DNA of 64,000 nucleotides from JBFJKD01 sp038106145 (GCA_038106145.1 JAYODD010000002.1:124001-188000); one strand, 5' to 3'; counted from the first letter of the stretch, positions 27,845 to 37,896 are shown. Notes: generated from the sequence alone by a model not told the origin. A program made the numbers and translations.

Positions 27845-30208
27845 GTGAACGGCGCAAATAACCACCACAAAATGTCGATGCGCCTGGCCAATCTAATGAT
27901 TGACCATAAATTTATAACCATGTTGCTGATTTTAATTCCGTCGCTTGTTCTTGGCTATGCGCTGCCCAGGATAGAGGTGTATTCCCGTTTTGCGGATCTC
28001 CTTCCGCAGCAGCACGAATATATAAAAAACTATAACCGCATGAAGGAGACATTTGGTGGCGCAAATGTTGTGACCATGTCGATCGAGGCGACAGAAGGCG
28101 ATATTTTTACCACCAAAACCCTGAAAAAAATTCGCATGCTGACCGAGGAAGTGGATGTCATTCAGGGCATCAATCACTACCAGGTGGCCAGTATTGCGCA
28201 CCCCAAGATACGTCGGGTCAGAACCACCTCGAGTGGCTTGATCAAGTCCGAACCGGTACTCCCCAAGGTAATCCCGGAAAGCGAGCGAGAGCTCAAGCGC
28301 TTGCGCGAGGAAGTGTTCAGCAATGATATTGTGTACGGAACCTACGTTTCGACCGACGGCGCTGCGGCGCTGATCCTGGCAGGCTTTGACGAGGAAAGGC
28401 TGGACTACAGCAAGATTTTTAAGCGGCTCACCGAACTCAAGGAGGAGATCGAAGCGGACGGCGAAACACTGTTATACATCACTGGCGAACCGATGCTAAA
28501 AGGCTGGATTTATCACCATTCCAGCGAGTTGAAGGAGATTTTTGCGGTAACGCTCGGCATCATAGTTCTGCTGTTATTGCTGCATTTTCGCTCCTTCGCC
28601 GGGGTGTTCATTCCGCTACTGGGTACCGGGATGTCGGCGGTGTGGGGGCTCGGATTGGTGGGCTGGCTCGGCTACAACATCGATCCATTAATTCTGGTTG
28701 TGCCGATACTGATTTCCGCGCGCACGGCCAGTCACTGCGTGCAGATCATGGAGCGTTATCAGGATGCGCTGCGGGAGGGTGCAAGCAAAGACGCGGCGGT
28801 AAGAACCACCATGGGCGAACTGATGGTACCGGCGTCCATTGCCATTTTTACCGACGCAGCGGGCCTGATGGTGTTGGCCGTGTCGTCGGTACCCATCATC
28901 GCCAAGCTGGGTATTTTTTGCGCCTTCTGGTCCCTGAGCAACCTGTTCACAGTGGTGATATTGGTGCCCCTGTTGTTGCTGTTGTTGCCACAGCCAGTCG
29001 TCGACCAGGCGAAAAGCAGTCATCTGCCGTCGAAGCTAATGAGCAAAATGGCTAACTTTATCGTATCGCCGATTTCCACCGTGCCGGTTCTCGCCACGGT
29101 AGCCGTGATCTTGATCGGCGGTGCCTATTTCGCCAAGGATGCCGAGGTCGGCGAAAGCACCCCGGGTTCACCGATTCTGTTTCAGGACTCCGAATATAAC
29201 GTCGCGGCACAGCGCATTAATGAGAAATTTGCCGGCTCAAATCAGCTCAGTATTTATTTTGAGTCCGAGCAGGCGCACCGCATGAAAGATCCCGAAGTGC
29301 TGATGGTAATGCAGGAGTTCGCCAAACACATGGCGGGGCATGAAACCTTTGGCGGCACCCGGGAAATACCCGGTCTGGTGCGCTCGGTAAACAGGCTGTA
29401 TCACTTTGACGATCCGCGGTGGTCAATTATTCCGCCAACCCAGCGGGATGTGGGCAATATTCTGTTTATGTATGAAGCTGGAGCGGCCGTGCCGGGGGTT
29501 ATCCTGGAATACATGGACCTGGAAGGCAAGGTGGCCAACGTTGTGGTGTTTTTCAAGGACGCCACCGGCGCCACGGTAACGGCGGCCATCGCGCGGGCTA
29601 CGGAGTTTCTCGCGGCCCACCCCCTGGACGGCGTCACCTATCAATTTGCGGGCGGCATCATTGGCACCACCGCGGCCGGCAACCAGGAAGTGCAGCGCTC
29701 TGAACTGTTACAGACTATCCTAATTATGGTGGTGGTGATGCTGGCGGTGTTTTTTACCTACCGCTCGGCGACAGCGGCGGCACTGGTATTTGTCGTGTTG
29801 GCTATCGCGGTGCTGGTTAATCGGGCCTACATGGGTATGCGCGGCATTGGACTGAATATCAACACCCTGCCGGTTACGGCAGTGGGAATCGGGGTCGGCG
29901 TGGATTACGCGATCTACGTGATGGACCGGGTGCGCGAAGAAGTGCGGGATAAATCGTTAATCGATGCAATTCGCGCCATGCTGACAACCACCGGGTCCGC
30001 GGTACTGTTTACGGCGGTGACCGTGGTGGGGGGTATCGCCTACTGGATTCCGGGGTCGGTACTGCGCTTTAACAGTGAAATGGCCATGCTGTTGTCGCTG
30101 TTAATGATCAGCAACATGATCGGCGCAATTACATTGTTGCCGTGGCTAATCAAAGTATTTAAACCAAAATTTGTAATGCGCGAGCACAGGGAGGACGTTC
30201 AGCCTTGA
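27845..30208 (+). CDS. RND/MMPL-family transporter
   Basis: A 787-residue inner-membrane permease with the two-fold RND layout: TM1 (about residues 22-40), a large periplasmic loop, a TM block (about 230-390), a second TM (about 410-430), another loop, and a final TM block (about 635-765). It belongs to the MMPL/HpnN-type exporters of lipids and hydrophobic molecules rather than AcrB multidrug pumps (shorter loops, no funnel insert). It starts at GTG 27845 behind GGGGGATA. With the flanking propeller, DUF1302 and DUF1329 genes it likely forms a trans-envelope hydrophobe transport system. Confidence 0.85.
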   Translation: MNGANNHHKMSMRLANLMIDHKFITMLLILIPSLVLGYALPRIEVYSRFADLLPQQHEYIKNYNRMKETFGGANVVTMSIEATEGDIFTTKTLKKIRMLTEEVDVIQGINHYQVASIAHPKIRRVRTTSSGLIKSEPVLPKVIPESERELKRLREEVFSNDIVYGTYVSTDGAAALILAGFDEERLDYSKIFKRLTELKEEIEADGETLLYITGEPMLKGWIYHHSSELKEIFAVTLGIIVLLLLLHFRSFAGVFIPLLGTGMSAVWGLGLVGWLGYNIDPLILVVPILISARTASHCVQIMERYQDALREGASKDAAVRTTMGELMVPASIAIFTDAAGLMVLAVSSVPIIAKLGIFCAFWSLSNLFTVVILVPLLLLLLPQPVVDQAKSSHLPSKLMSKMANFIVSPISTVPVLATVAVILIGGAYFAKDAEVGESTPGSPILFQDSEYNVAAQRINEKFAGSNQLSIYFESEQAHRMKDPEVLMVMQEFAKHMAGHETFGGTREIPGLVRSVNRLYHFDDPRWSIIPPTQRDVGNILFMYEAGAAVPGVILEYMDLEGKVANVVVFFKDATGATVTAAIARATEFLAAHPLDGVTYQFAGGIIGTTAAGNQEVQRSELLQTILIMVVVMLAVFFTYRSATAAALVFVVLAIAVLVNRAYMGMRGIGLNINTLPVTAVGIGVGVDYAIYVMDRVREEVRDKSLIDAIRAMLTTTGSAVLFTAVTVVGGIAYWIPGSVLRFNSEMAMLLSLLMISNMIGAITLLPWLIKVFKPKFVMREHREDVQP

Positions 30209-30357
30209 CCAGTGGAGGTGGGACGACTATGCCAATGGAAGTGTTGTTACATAGGGACATGCACAAGAAAAGCTGGTAGCGGGCAACACGGTTAAAAGCC
30301 TGGCTAACGCGGGCGGAGAGTGTGGCAGTTCAACGGTAAAAACTCGGGGAGATAACG

Positions 30358-32427
30358 ATGAAAAAGATAAAGAGATTAACGGGGTTGGGATGGCTGGCGT
30401 GGGTTGGCTTGACTGGTTTGTCGACACCGGTTGTGCAGGCCGAAGTGACTACAGAATTGTTTGGTGGTGAACTCAAAACCACAGGGTTTGTACGCAACGA
30501 AACCCGCTACAACATCGACAATTCCTATATATCGGCCAATATTATTCGCGCTCAGGTGGAGCTGGATTTGACCTTTGAAGATACGGGCATCTTCGACAAG
30601 CTGTCGTTTGTCAGCGTCATTCGCCCCGAGTTCGACGTGGGCTATTGGGAAAGTGGACTCACCGATCACCGCATTGGCCGGGATGGCACCAACCCGAATT
30701 ACCTGGGGGTGCCGTTTACCGGGGCCAGCGATCCCATCGGTTACAGCGGACTCGATGTTGTTTTTGGCCCAAACTCGACTGGTGGATTGTCGAAAAATGT
30801 TAGCAATGGCTTTTGGGGGCCGCAACAGCTAAGCGAATTTGAGGTGATTGGCGGTGGTACGACCTTCCCGCTGCTGGTGCCCACCGGCGCCCAGAATATG
30901 GATTGCAAGAATTGCAACAACGTCGATAACAGCCAGCGCAGTATCGCCTGGGGCAATACCGATTCCGGCGGGGGGCTGTACCCGTTTCGAGAACTGTATG
31001 TGGACGCTATTATCGACGACTGGTGGTTCCGCGTCGGCAAGCAGCAGATCGTGTGGGGTAAGACGGATTTTTTCCGTATGCAGGATATTATCAATCCGGT
31101 GGATTTCGGCTATCACTTCTTCTTCGACTCGTTTGAAGATATTCGGATTCCCCAGTGGATTGCGCGGGGTCAGTACAAGTTTGGCAACCTCGGCTTTATC
31201 AACGATGCCGCCCTGGAAGTGATCTGGAATTTCGACCGCTTTCAGGGAGTCGGGCTGGGCAATCCGTCGCAATCCTGGGCTCATCCGTTCGGGCAGATGA
31301 TTGGTACCTTTGCCGCGTTTAATACCTACTTTTCACCCGAACCCTGTGTGTCTGCGGCCAACGCTACCGGCCCCGGTCAGACCTGCGTCGCCGGCGATGG
31401 CCGCATGCCGTCCGGTTTTGGCGTACCGGTGGGGCTGAGCGAGGAGCGTATTCCGGAGCACAGATTCGAAAACACCGAGTTTGGCGCGCGTTTTGAATTT
31501 CTGGTGGGCAGCGTGCGCGCCGCGTTGACCTATCACTACGGCTGGGCCGACACGCCGCTATTTGGCTTTACCAGCGTCAATGTGCTGGCCCTTGACGAAG
31601 GTTTTGGTGTCGCTCCCGGATTGGCAAACGACGCGTTAGTCGCAGGGTTGGCTGAAGGGATCGCGTTGCCCGTCGCGGTCATGGATCCGGAGCAGGCGAT
31701 TACTGCCGCCGCCGCCAATGGCGATGCGGGCGCGATTGCCGCCCTGGCCCAGGATAATGCCCGCCTGTTCTACCAGCAGGGCACCACGTTAGGCGGTCAG
31801 GTAAATATGTTCTACGAGCAGGTGCATACGCCGGGACTGTCTATCGACTATTTCGAGCCGGTGACCGGGATCGTATTCCGCATCGAGTCGTCCTACACCT
31901 TTGACGAGCCGGTGCAGAACACCCGCAAGGCCAACTGGATGGACGAGAGCGATGTGGTGCGCTTCTCCCTGGGGATGGATCGGCCGACATTTATTCCGTT
32001 CCTGAACCCCAATCGCACGTTCTTCCTGTCTGCCCAGATTTTCGATACCTACTACCTGGACCACGAGCAGGGAGCGGGTGACGGGTATATCGTGGGCGAG
32101 CATAATTTTATCTATACCTTTTTTGCCCAGACCCAGTATCTGCGCGATCAGTTGATTCCGAATGGTTTCATCGTGTGGGAAGAAGAGTCGGATTCATGGG
32201 TATCCGGGATTACCGCCGAATACCTGTTTAACAATCACTGGTCGATCAAGGGCGGCGCCTACTTTATCTGGGGCGGGGACAAGGAAAAACACGATGTCGG
32301 TCCGTTTACGTCCTTTACTCACAACGGCAACTACGCGCAGGACACGGTGTTTGGTTATGCGCGGCAGGGTATCGGCGCATTGCGCGACACCGATGAGGTG
32401 TTTGTGAGTGTTCGCTACCAGTTCTAA
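30358..32427 (+). CDS. DUF1302-family outer-membrane protein
   Basis: 689 residues, signal peptide MKKIKRLTGLGWLAWVGL... cleaved near VQA-EV, then aromatic-rich alternating beta-strand sequence ending RYQF, a C-terminal Phe typical of outer-membrane barrels. The WWFRVGKQQIVWGKTDFFRMQDIINP segment is characteristic of DUF1302. Members are predicted porin-like barrels co-occurring with DUF1329 proteins. The ribosome site is GGGGAGATA. A direct role in moving hydrophobic substrate across the outer membrane is inference. Confidence 0.85.
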   Translation: MKKIKRLTGLGWLAWVGLTGLSTPVVQAEVTTELFGGELKTTGFVRNETRYNIDNSYISANIIRAQVELDLTFEDTGIFDKLSFVSVIRPEFDVGYWESGLTDHRIGRDGTNPNYLGVPFTGASDPIGYSGLDVVFGPNSTGGLSKNVSNGFWGPQQLSEFEVIGGGTTFPLLVPTGAQNMDCKNCNNVDNSQRSIAWGNTDSGGGLYPFRELYVDAIIDDWWFRVGKQQIVWGKTDFFRMQDIINPVDFGYHFFFDSFEDIRIPQWIARGQYKFGNLGFINDAALEVIWNFDRFQGVGLGNPSQSWAHPFGQMIGTFAAFNTYFSPEPCVSAANATGPGQTCVAGDGRMPSGFGVPVGLSEERIPEHRFENTEFGARFEFLVGSVRAALTYHYGWADTPLFGFTSVNVLALDEGFGVAPGLANDALVAGLAEGIALPVAVMDPEQAITAAAANGDAGAIAALAQDNARLFYQQGTTLGGQVNMFYEQVHTPGLSIDYFEPVTGIVFRIESSYTFDEPVQNTRKANWMDESDVVRFSLGMDRPTFIPFLNPNRTFFLSAQIFDTYYLDHEQGAGDGYIVGEHNFIYTFFAQTQYLRDQLIPNGFIVWEEESDSWVSGITAEYLFNNHWSIKGGAYFIWGGDKEKHDVGPFTSFTHNGNYAQDTVFGYARQGIGALRDTDEVFVSVRYQF

Positions 32428-32473
32428 CCATAACAACGATGTTGGAATTCAAACAGATTCAGAGGCCAGGAAC

Positions 32474-33808
32474 ATGAATAGTAAATTGGGATTTATCTGC
32501 AAAATAATTTATGCCAGCCTGTTGACAGCCGCCTGTGGGCAGGCGCTGGCGCAAACACCCGCGGACTTTATGGCCTGGTTTGAGGCCAATCAAAAAGCCG
32601 AAGCGACGTTCAAGGAGGGCGACATCATTGGGTATGAGGATATCGAGAAAATCCGGGCATTTGTGCCCCCCGGCTACCATGACGACATGTTCTTCCCGGG
32701 CATGGAAGTAAAAATACGGGGTCAGTCGGATCTTACGCCGGCCAAAATTTATACCGATGCCACCGAGGCCTATAAGGGACAGGCGACACTGGATGACAGT
32801 GGTGTGATCAGCAATTACAAAGCCGGTCGGCCGTTTGATCCCGCTGAGTTTGTGCCGGGGGACAGAATGTCCGGCTACAAGGCCGCGTGGAACTTTAATT
32901 ATCGGTGGCAAAACCATGGTCTGAAGATTGGCAACGTGCTCTGGGTGTGGGTGCGTAAGGGGGGCAGCCACGAAGACCACGAAATTATGAAAAGCGAATA
33001 CGCCAGTATGTTTCAGGGTGGCGGAAAATTTGAACGGGTTCTCCAGGGGCCCTATCAGCGGGTGTATCTGAGCCATCGCGCCGACCAGGCCGATACGGAT
33101 TTCAAAGAACCGGATCGCTGGGCGCAGGATACCGAGTTTCGGGAATTGACCGCGTTTACCAGCCCGTTCGATATCGGCGGCACGGCGTTTATTATCTGGC
33201 GTCACGACAAGAATGTGGCGGATGACGCCTGGGCATATGTTCCCAGTCTGCGCCGGGTGCGACGCATCTCGGCCGAAGTGAAAACCGATAGCCTGCTGGG
33301 TACTGACCACACACTAGAGGATTTTTATTGCTATGCGGGTCGTGTTCCCACCTACGACTGGAAATATATCGGTACCGCGCGGCTGCTGGCGGTGGCCCGC
33401 TCGCGCAATCTGGATACCGTGTACTACGGACCGAATGGCTGGACGCCAAAGGATGACTGGGAGCTGCGGGAAGTGGATGTCTTTCAGATGATCCCCAAAA
33501 GCAAAAGTCACCCCTATTCCACCAAGTTCATCATGACCGACCGGCAGAATGCGGCGCCCTACTACTGCAACGCCTACGATCATGGCGATCAGTTGTGGAA
33601 AATATGGCAGTTGTCCGTGACCTGGACCAACGATCCGCACTTTAAGGGTGAGGGAGACAGCATCAGTGCGTTTCAAAGCATCAATGTGATCGATAAGCAG
33701 AATGATAGAGGCACCCTGGTACCCACCACGGAAGTGAGTTACCCGATCACCAAAATGAGCAAGGTCAAGCGTAGCCACGACGTCAACGCCTTGACCGAGG
33801 GTCGTTGA
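32474..33808 (+). CDS. DUF1329-family exported protein
   Basis: About 444 residues. It starts MNSKLGFICKIIYASLL with signal peptide cleavage after ALA. The mature part contains GYKAAWNFNYRWQNHG, AWAYVPSLRRVRRISAEVKTDSLLGTDHTLEDFYCYAGR and DRQNAAPYYCNAYD, typical of DUF1329, whose fold resembles LolB/outer-membrane lipoprotein-sorting proteins. ATG 32474 follows an AGGA site and removes 22 non-signal codons. Located 46 bases after DUF1302, it likely binds or ferries a hydrophobic ligand in the periplasm. Confidence 0.85.
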   Translation: MNSKLGFICKIIYASLLTAACGQALAQTPADFMAWFEANQKAEATFKEGDIIGYEDIEKIRAFVPPGYHDDMFFPGMEVKIRGQSDLTPAKIYTDATEAYKGQATLDDSGVISNYKAGRPFDPAEFVPGDRMSGYKAAWNFNYRWQNHGLKIGNVLWVWVRKGGSHEDHEIMKSEYASMFQGGGKFERVLQGPYQRVYLSHRADQADTDFKEPDRWAQDTEFRELTAFTSPFDIGGTAFIIWRHDKNVADDAWAYVPSLRRVRRISAEVKTDSLLGTDHTLEDFYCYAGRVPTYDWKYIGTARLLAVARSRNLDTVYYGPNGWTPKDDWELREVDVFQMIPKSKSHPYSTKFIMTDRQNAAPYYCNAYDHGDQLWKIWQLSVTWTNDPHFKGEGDSISAFQSINVIDKQNDRGTLVPTTEVSYPITKMSKVKRSHDVNALTEGR

Positions 33809-33835
33809 TATTGCTTGCGACAAAAGTGCGGTAAC

Positions 33836-33862
33836 AAAGGGGGGGGGCAACTCCCCCTTTTT
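33836..33862 (+). terminator. Terminator closing the DUF1302/DUF1329 cluster
   Basis: A G-run stem (AAAGGGGG...) pairs with TCCCCCTTT, followed by TTTAATT, 28 bases after the DUF1329 stop. It is a strong rho-independent terminator separating the transport cluster from the next gene. Confidence 0.85.
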
Positions 33863-33951
33863 AATTAGGGGTGTTGGCTTTACTGAAAAATCGTAATCAG
33901 GTTAAAATTCAGCAAGTTACTTCAACGAATCATGGGGTGAGCGGCGGCGCG

Positions 33952-34437
33952 ATGAGAACTATTTTGATGATTGGGGTGTTGGTGTTAATCCACGGCTGCG
34001 CTCATCAGCCACCCCCCGCTGTGCAGGCCATTCCCACGCCACCGGCGCCGGTGGTGGATGCCTACGCTGAAATTTATGCCAAGCTCGAGGAGACACACCG
34101 ACACTGGCGGGGGGTACCCTACCGCTACGGTGGTTTGACGAAAGACGGTGTCGACTGCTCGGGATTTGTGTTTTTGACATTTCGCGATCAGTTTGGCCTG
34201 CCGCTGCCCCGTACCGCCCAGGCGCAGGCGCGCCTGGGGCAGCCGGTCGCCAGGGAAGATATTCAACCGGGAGATCTGGTGTTTTTCAAAACCAGGCCGT
34301 CGGTGAACCATGTGGGTATCGCCATGGGGGACGACAAGTTTCTCCACGCGTCCACCAAAAAGGGTATAAAAATCTCCAGCTTAAGTAACACCTACTGGGC
34401 GACCCGCTACTGGAAAGCAATCCGGTTACCCACCTGA
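33952..34437 (+). CDS. NlpC/P60 family lipoprotein peptidase
   Basis: 161 residues: lipoprotein signal (MRTILMIGVLVLIHGC, lipidated Cys16), a Pro-rich spacer and an NlpC/P60 domain. The catalytic triad is visible: Cys69 in DGVDCSGF, His120 in NHVGIAMG and His132 in FLHAS. It resembles Spr/MepS-type murein endopeptidases that cut peptidoglycan cross-links. Upstream open codons to 33871 are not signal-like. It is a stand-alone gene after a terminator. Confidence 0.86.
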   Translation: MRTILMIGVLVLIHGCAHQPPPAVQAIPTPPAPVVDAYAEIYAKLEETHRHWRGVPYRYGGLTKDGVDCSGFVFLTFRDQFGLPLPRTAQAQARLGQPVAREDIQPGDLVFFKTRPSVNHVGIAMGDDKFLHASTKKGIKISSLSNTYWATRYWKAIRLPT

Positions 34438-34789
34438 GGGGCCGACTAACGCAGGGTTCAGGTGGTGATTCGGAGGGTGATCCCCTTGGCCCATCACCTG
34501 CGGTTGGCCGAGCAGCCCCCGGGTTTTGCCCGTAACAGCGCTATCGATCACCGCGGGCCGTTTGCCCATCCCGCAAGCTCGATGGTTTACCGTCCAAACC
34601 ATTACCGCTACAATTTGCCGCCGTTCGCTCCCGGCCAACCAGCCCGGGCCGGTAGGCCGATGGGAAACTCGCCTGGAACGGTTCCATCTGGCAATCGTGC
34701 GTACCGCGCGGCGATTGCATCTGCTACAACCCGCCGTCGACGTGGCGCCACGGGCGACGCCCGATAAATTTGCATACAGGCTTCGAAAT
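34438..34789. other. Intergenic region at the start of the catabolic island
   Basis: 352 bases between the NlpC gene and the first acyl-CoA dehydrogenase of the island. The downstream frame is open through most of it, but no upstream codon yields sequence like an ACAD N-terminus. I see no clear terminator or operator; the island's first promoter presumably lies here. Confidence 0.45.
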
Positions 34790-35947
34790 ATGAGTGATAC
34801 CCAGTGTTACCCCGAAATCCGTGAGGCCGTCGCGAAATTGTGTAGCCAGTACCCCGGTGAATACTGGCGTAAGCTGGATGACACGCGCACCTATCCCACC
34901 GAATTTGTGAAGGCGTTGACGGATGCTGGCTTCCTGTCCGTATTGATTCCCGAAGAGTATGGTGGCAGCGGACTGCCCATTGCCGCCGGCTGTGCAGTAC
35001 TCGAAGAAATCCAGCGTAGCGGCTGCAACGGAGGGGCCTGCCACGCGCAGATGTACACCATGGGCGTACTGTTAAAACACGGTAGTCCGGAGCAAAAGCA
35101 AAAATATTTGCCGGGCATCGCGGACGGCTCCCTGCGCCTGCAGGCATTTGGAGTAACCGAGCCCACCAGCGGCACGGATACCACGCGCATTCGCACCCGC
35201 GCGGTGCGCGATGGCGACGACTATGTGATTAACGGACAAAAAGTTTTTATTTCGCGCACCGAACACTCCGATCTGATGGTGCTGCTGGTGCGCACCACGC
35301 CGCTGGAAGAGTGCAAGAAGCCCTCCGATGGCATGGCGGTATTTTTGGTGGATATGCGCGCGGCGGTGGGTAACGGCCTCACCATCAACCCGATTAAAAC
35401 CATGGTTAATCACTCTACCACCGAGTTGTTTTTCGACAATTTGCGGGTGCCTGCGGCGAACCTCATTGGCGAGGAAGGCAAAGGCTTTAAGTACATCCTC
35501 GACGGCATGAATGCAGAGCGTATTTTAATTGCGTCGGAGTGCATTGGCGACGCGCGCTACTTCGTCGAAACCGCCACCCAGTATGCCAAGGACCGAGAGG
35601 TGTTCGGCCGTCCTATCGGGCAGAACCAGGGGGTGCAGTTTCCCATCGCCCGCGCCCATGTGGAAACCGAGGCCGCCGCGCTGATGGTCTACAACGCCGC
35701 TGAATTATTCGATGCGGGCAAGCCCTGCGGTGCCCAGGCCAATATGAGCAAAATGCTGGCTTCGGAAGCGGCCTGGCATGCGGCGGATACCTGCCTGCAG
35801 ACCCACGGCGGTTTTGGCTACGCGCAGGAATACGATGTGGAGCGCAAATTCCGGGAAACCCGCCTGTACCAGATTGCACCCATTTCCACCAATTTGATTC
35901 TGTCCCATGTGGCAACCCACGAGTTGGGTTTGCCGAAATCGTTTTAA
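34790..35947 (+). CDS. Acyl-CoA dehydrogenase A of the island
   Basis: A 385-residue ACAD with FGVTEPTSGTDTTRIRTRA (flavin motif), NGQKVFISRTEHSDLMVLLVRTTPLEEC, TQYAKDREVFGRPIGQNQGVQFPIA and a QTHGGFGYAQEYDVERKFRE C-terminal motif. It is clearly paralogous to the ACAD at 56664, sharing the RTTPxEEC segment. It oxidises an unknown acyl-CoA at the alpha-beta bond. It begins the island, 54 bases ahead of meh. Confidence 0.85.
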   Translation: MSDTQCYPEIREAVAKLCSQYPGEYWRKLDDTRTYPTEFVKALTDAGFLSVLIPEEYGGSGLPIAAGCAVLEEIQRSGCNGGACHAQMYTMGVLLKHGSPEQKQKYLPGIADGSLRLQAFGVTEPTSGTDTTRIRTRAVRDGDDYVINGQKVFISRTEHSDLMVLLVRTTPLEECKKPSDGMAVFLVDMRAAVGNGLTINPIKTMVNHSTTELFFDNLRVPAANLIGEEGKGFKYILDGMNAERILIASECIGDARYFVETATQYAKDREVFGRPIGQNQGVQFPIARAHVETEAAALMVYNAAELFDAGKPCGAQANMSKMLASEAAWHAADTCLQTHGGFGYAQEYDVERKFRETRLYQIAPISTNLILSHVATHELGLPKSF

Positions 35948-36001
35948 TGCGGGCGCCTGAATGGCAGTGCCGAGGGCGTAACCAACCAGTGGGGAGAGTC
36001 A

Positions 36002-36886
36002 GTGAGCGAAATTGATATCGAACACCTGCAACAATGGGTGGGCAAACAGGAAACCCGGGAGGATGTTCTTGCCCTGAGTACGGCGCGGGCCATGGCCGCT
36101 ACGCTCGACTGGGAAACGGTTCCCAATATGGGCGATCAGCTGCCGGCACCCTGGCACTGGCTCTATTTTCTGGCCACCGAGCGTCAATCCCGTATCGGGT
36201 CGGATGGCCATCCCCAACGGGGCGGGTTTCTGCCACCGGTTACTCTGCCGCGGCGCATGTGGGCATCCGGAAAAATTCAGTTTGCGCAGCCGCTACACAT
36301 TGGCGATAGCGTTAAGCGCATTAGCACCGTAACCAGTGTTACCCACAAGGTTGGCGGCTCCGGCGACCTGGTGTTTGTCGTCGTGCGCCATGAAATCTAC
36401 GCGCGCGGCCAACTGGCGGTGAGCGAAGATCAGAACATTGTGTATCGGGCGGACCCCACTCCCGATGCACCGGCCCTGCCGGCCGTCGCGCCACGGCAAG
36501 TTGCCGAGTTCGGCCGGGAACTGCTTGCCGACCCGGTGTTGCTGTTTCGGTTCTCCGCGCTGACCTTTAACAGTCACCGTATTCACTACGACCGGGATTA
36601 CGCGGTTAACGCGGAGGGCTACGCCGGGCTGGTGGTGCAGGGGCCCCTGAGTGCCACGTTATTGCTCGATCTGGTGCGTACCGAAGCGCGGGCTGCTGGA
36701 GTGACCGGCGAAATTGACAGCTACGATTATCGGGCGCTGCGTCCCCTGATTGCCGGACACCCCTTCCAGATTCAGGGATGCCGCGATGATCAGGGGTTGA
36801 GCCTGTGGGTGGTCGATCACACCGGCGCCATGACCATGCAGGCACGGGTCGGTTTGAAACAGGCGGGCACTGGAGTGGTGCGATGA
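36002..36886 (+). CDS. meh: Mesaconyl-C4-CoA hydratase (FAS1-like dehydratase)
   Basis: A 294-residue double-hotdog hydratase. The N-terminal MaoC-like half has MGDQLPAPWHWLYFLATERQ, GGFLPPVTLPRRMWASG and QNIVYR; the C-terminal half has RFSALTFNSHRIHYDRDYA. These strongly recall Meh of Chloroflexus (mesaconyl-C4-CoA to citramalyl-CoA, 3-hydroxypropionate bicycle). It starts at GTG 36002 after GGGGAGAG. It overlaps the next lyase gene by ATGA, coupling the two, which fits hydratase followed by citramalyl-CoA cleavage. I judged this from remembered sequence; other FAS1-like dehydratases exist. Confidence 0.78.
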   Translation: MSEIDIEHLQQWVGKQETREDVLALSTARAMAATLDWETVPNMGDQLPAPWHWLYFLATERQSRIGSDGHPQRGGFLPPVTLPRRMWASGKIQFAQPLHIGDSVKRISTVTSVTHKVGGSGDLVFVVVRHEIYARGQLAVSEDQNIVYRADPTPDAPALPAVAPRQVAEFGRELLADPVLLFRFSALTFNSHRIHYDRDYAVNAEGYAGLVVQGPLSATLLLDLVRTEARAAGVTGEIDSYDYRALRPLIAGHPFQIQGCRDDQGLSLWVVDHTGAMTMQARVGLKQAGTGVVR

Positions 36887-37797
36887 GTGGGGCGGGCATC
36901 GCCAGGGATATAACTTTACCGCTGTGGCGCTCGGCACTGTTTGTTCCCGCCAACGTGGAGAGATTTGTCGCGAAAGCCCATACGCGGGGCGCCGACGCCA
37001 TTATTCTGGACCTCGAGGACAGCGTCATTCTGTCGGAAAAGGAGCGGGCCCGGGCTGCGGTGCCCGCGGCTGCGGCCCAGATTGCTGGCCATGGCATCGA
37101 TGTGCTGGTGCGCATTAATCGCCCCTGGCGCCTTGCCGTGCGGGATATCGAGGCCAGTATCTGCGCGCACGTGCATACCATCGCCGTGCCCAAGGTCATG
37201 AGCGCCGATCATTTGCGCTTTATCGCGGAAGTGGTAGCCGAAGTCGAGGTGGATCGGGGATTAACCCGGGGTCACACCAGGCTGTTGGCCTTCGTCGAAG
37301 GCCTGGACGGGCTGGCCAATATCGACGCCATCGCCCATGCCAGCGATCGTCTGCTGGGCCTGTTTCTCGGCGCCGAGGATTTCTGCGCCGAAGTGGGTAT
37401 GCAACCCACCGCCGAAAGTTTGTTATGGGCCAATCAGCAGGTGGTTTTTGCCGCCCGCCGCGCTGGCGTGTTGCCGTTTGGCTTTGTCGGTTCGATTGCG
37501 GATTATTCCGACCTGGACCAGTTTCGTCAGCGCATTCGTCAGGCTAAAAGCCTGGGTTTTGTCGGGGCGCTGGGCATTCATCCCAGTCAAATCAGTATTA
37601 TGAACGACGAGTTTGTACCCTCCGCCGATGAGGTGGAGTACGCAGCCGGACTAGTAGCGGCTTACGAAGAGGCGCTGGCACAGGGTCGTGGCGCCGCTGA
37701 ATACCGCGGTAAAATGATCGACGCGCCGGTAGTGGCGCGGGCCCGGGAAATTCTGCGCGTGCACCAGGCACTGGGGGACAGGTTTGCCGGTGTGTGA
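36883..37797 (+). CDS. CitE-type HpcH/HpaI lyase (probable citramalyl-/malyl-CoA lyase)
   Basis: A 304-residue TIM-barrel lyase of the CitE/Mcl family: RSALFVPANVERFVAKAHTRGADAIILDLEDSV at the N-terminus, LLAFVEGLDGLANIDAIA with the metal-ligand Glu, LFLGAEDFCAEVG with the second acidic ligand, and GFVGALGIHPSQI near the end. Members cleave 3-hydroxyacyl-CoA thioesters such as malyl-, methylmalyl- or citramalyl-CoA. The 4-base overlap with meh points to citramalyl-CoA giving acetyl-CoA and pyruvate. No citD or citF is present, so citrate lyase is excluded. Confidence 0.8.
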   Translation: MSGAGIARDITLPLWRSALFVPANVERFVAKAHTRGADAIILDLEDSVILSEKERARAAVPAAAAQIAGHGIDVLVRINRPWRLAVRDIEASICAHVHTIAVPKVMSADHLRFIAEVVAEVEVDRGLTRGHTRLLAFVEGLDGLANIDAIAHASDRLLGLFLGAEDFCAEVGMQPTAESLLWANQQVVFAARRAGVLPFGFVGSIADYSDLDQFRQRIRQAKSLGFVGALGIHPSQISIMNDEFVPSADEVEYAAGLVAAYEEALAQGRGAAEYRGKMIDAPVVARAREILRVHQALGDRFAGV

Positions 37798-37896
37798 TGT
37801 GAAATTACGTCCACCGAACATGACCAGAATTAAATTGAATCCCACAATTAACCACCTACCGCAACTAATCAGCTACTGCAACTAAGGACCAGGACC

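Noticed and set aside
36883..37797. Citrate lyase beta subunit (CitE proper)
   Set aside because: No citD, citF or citC nearby; coupling to the Meh-like hydratase fits a CoA-thioester lyase instead.
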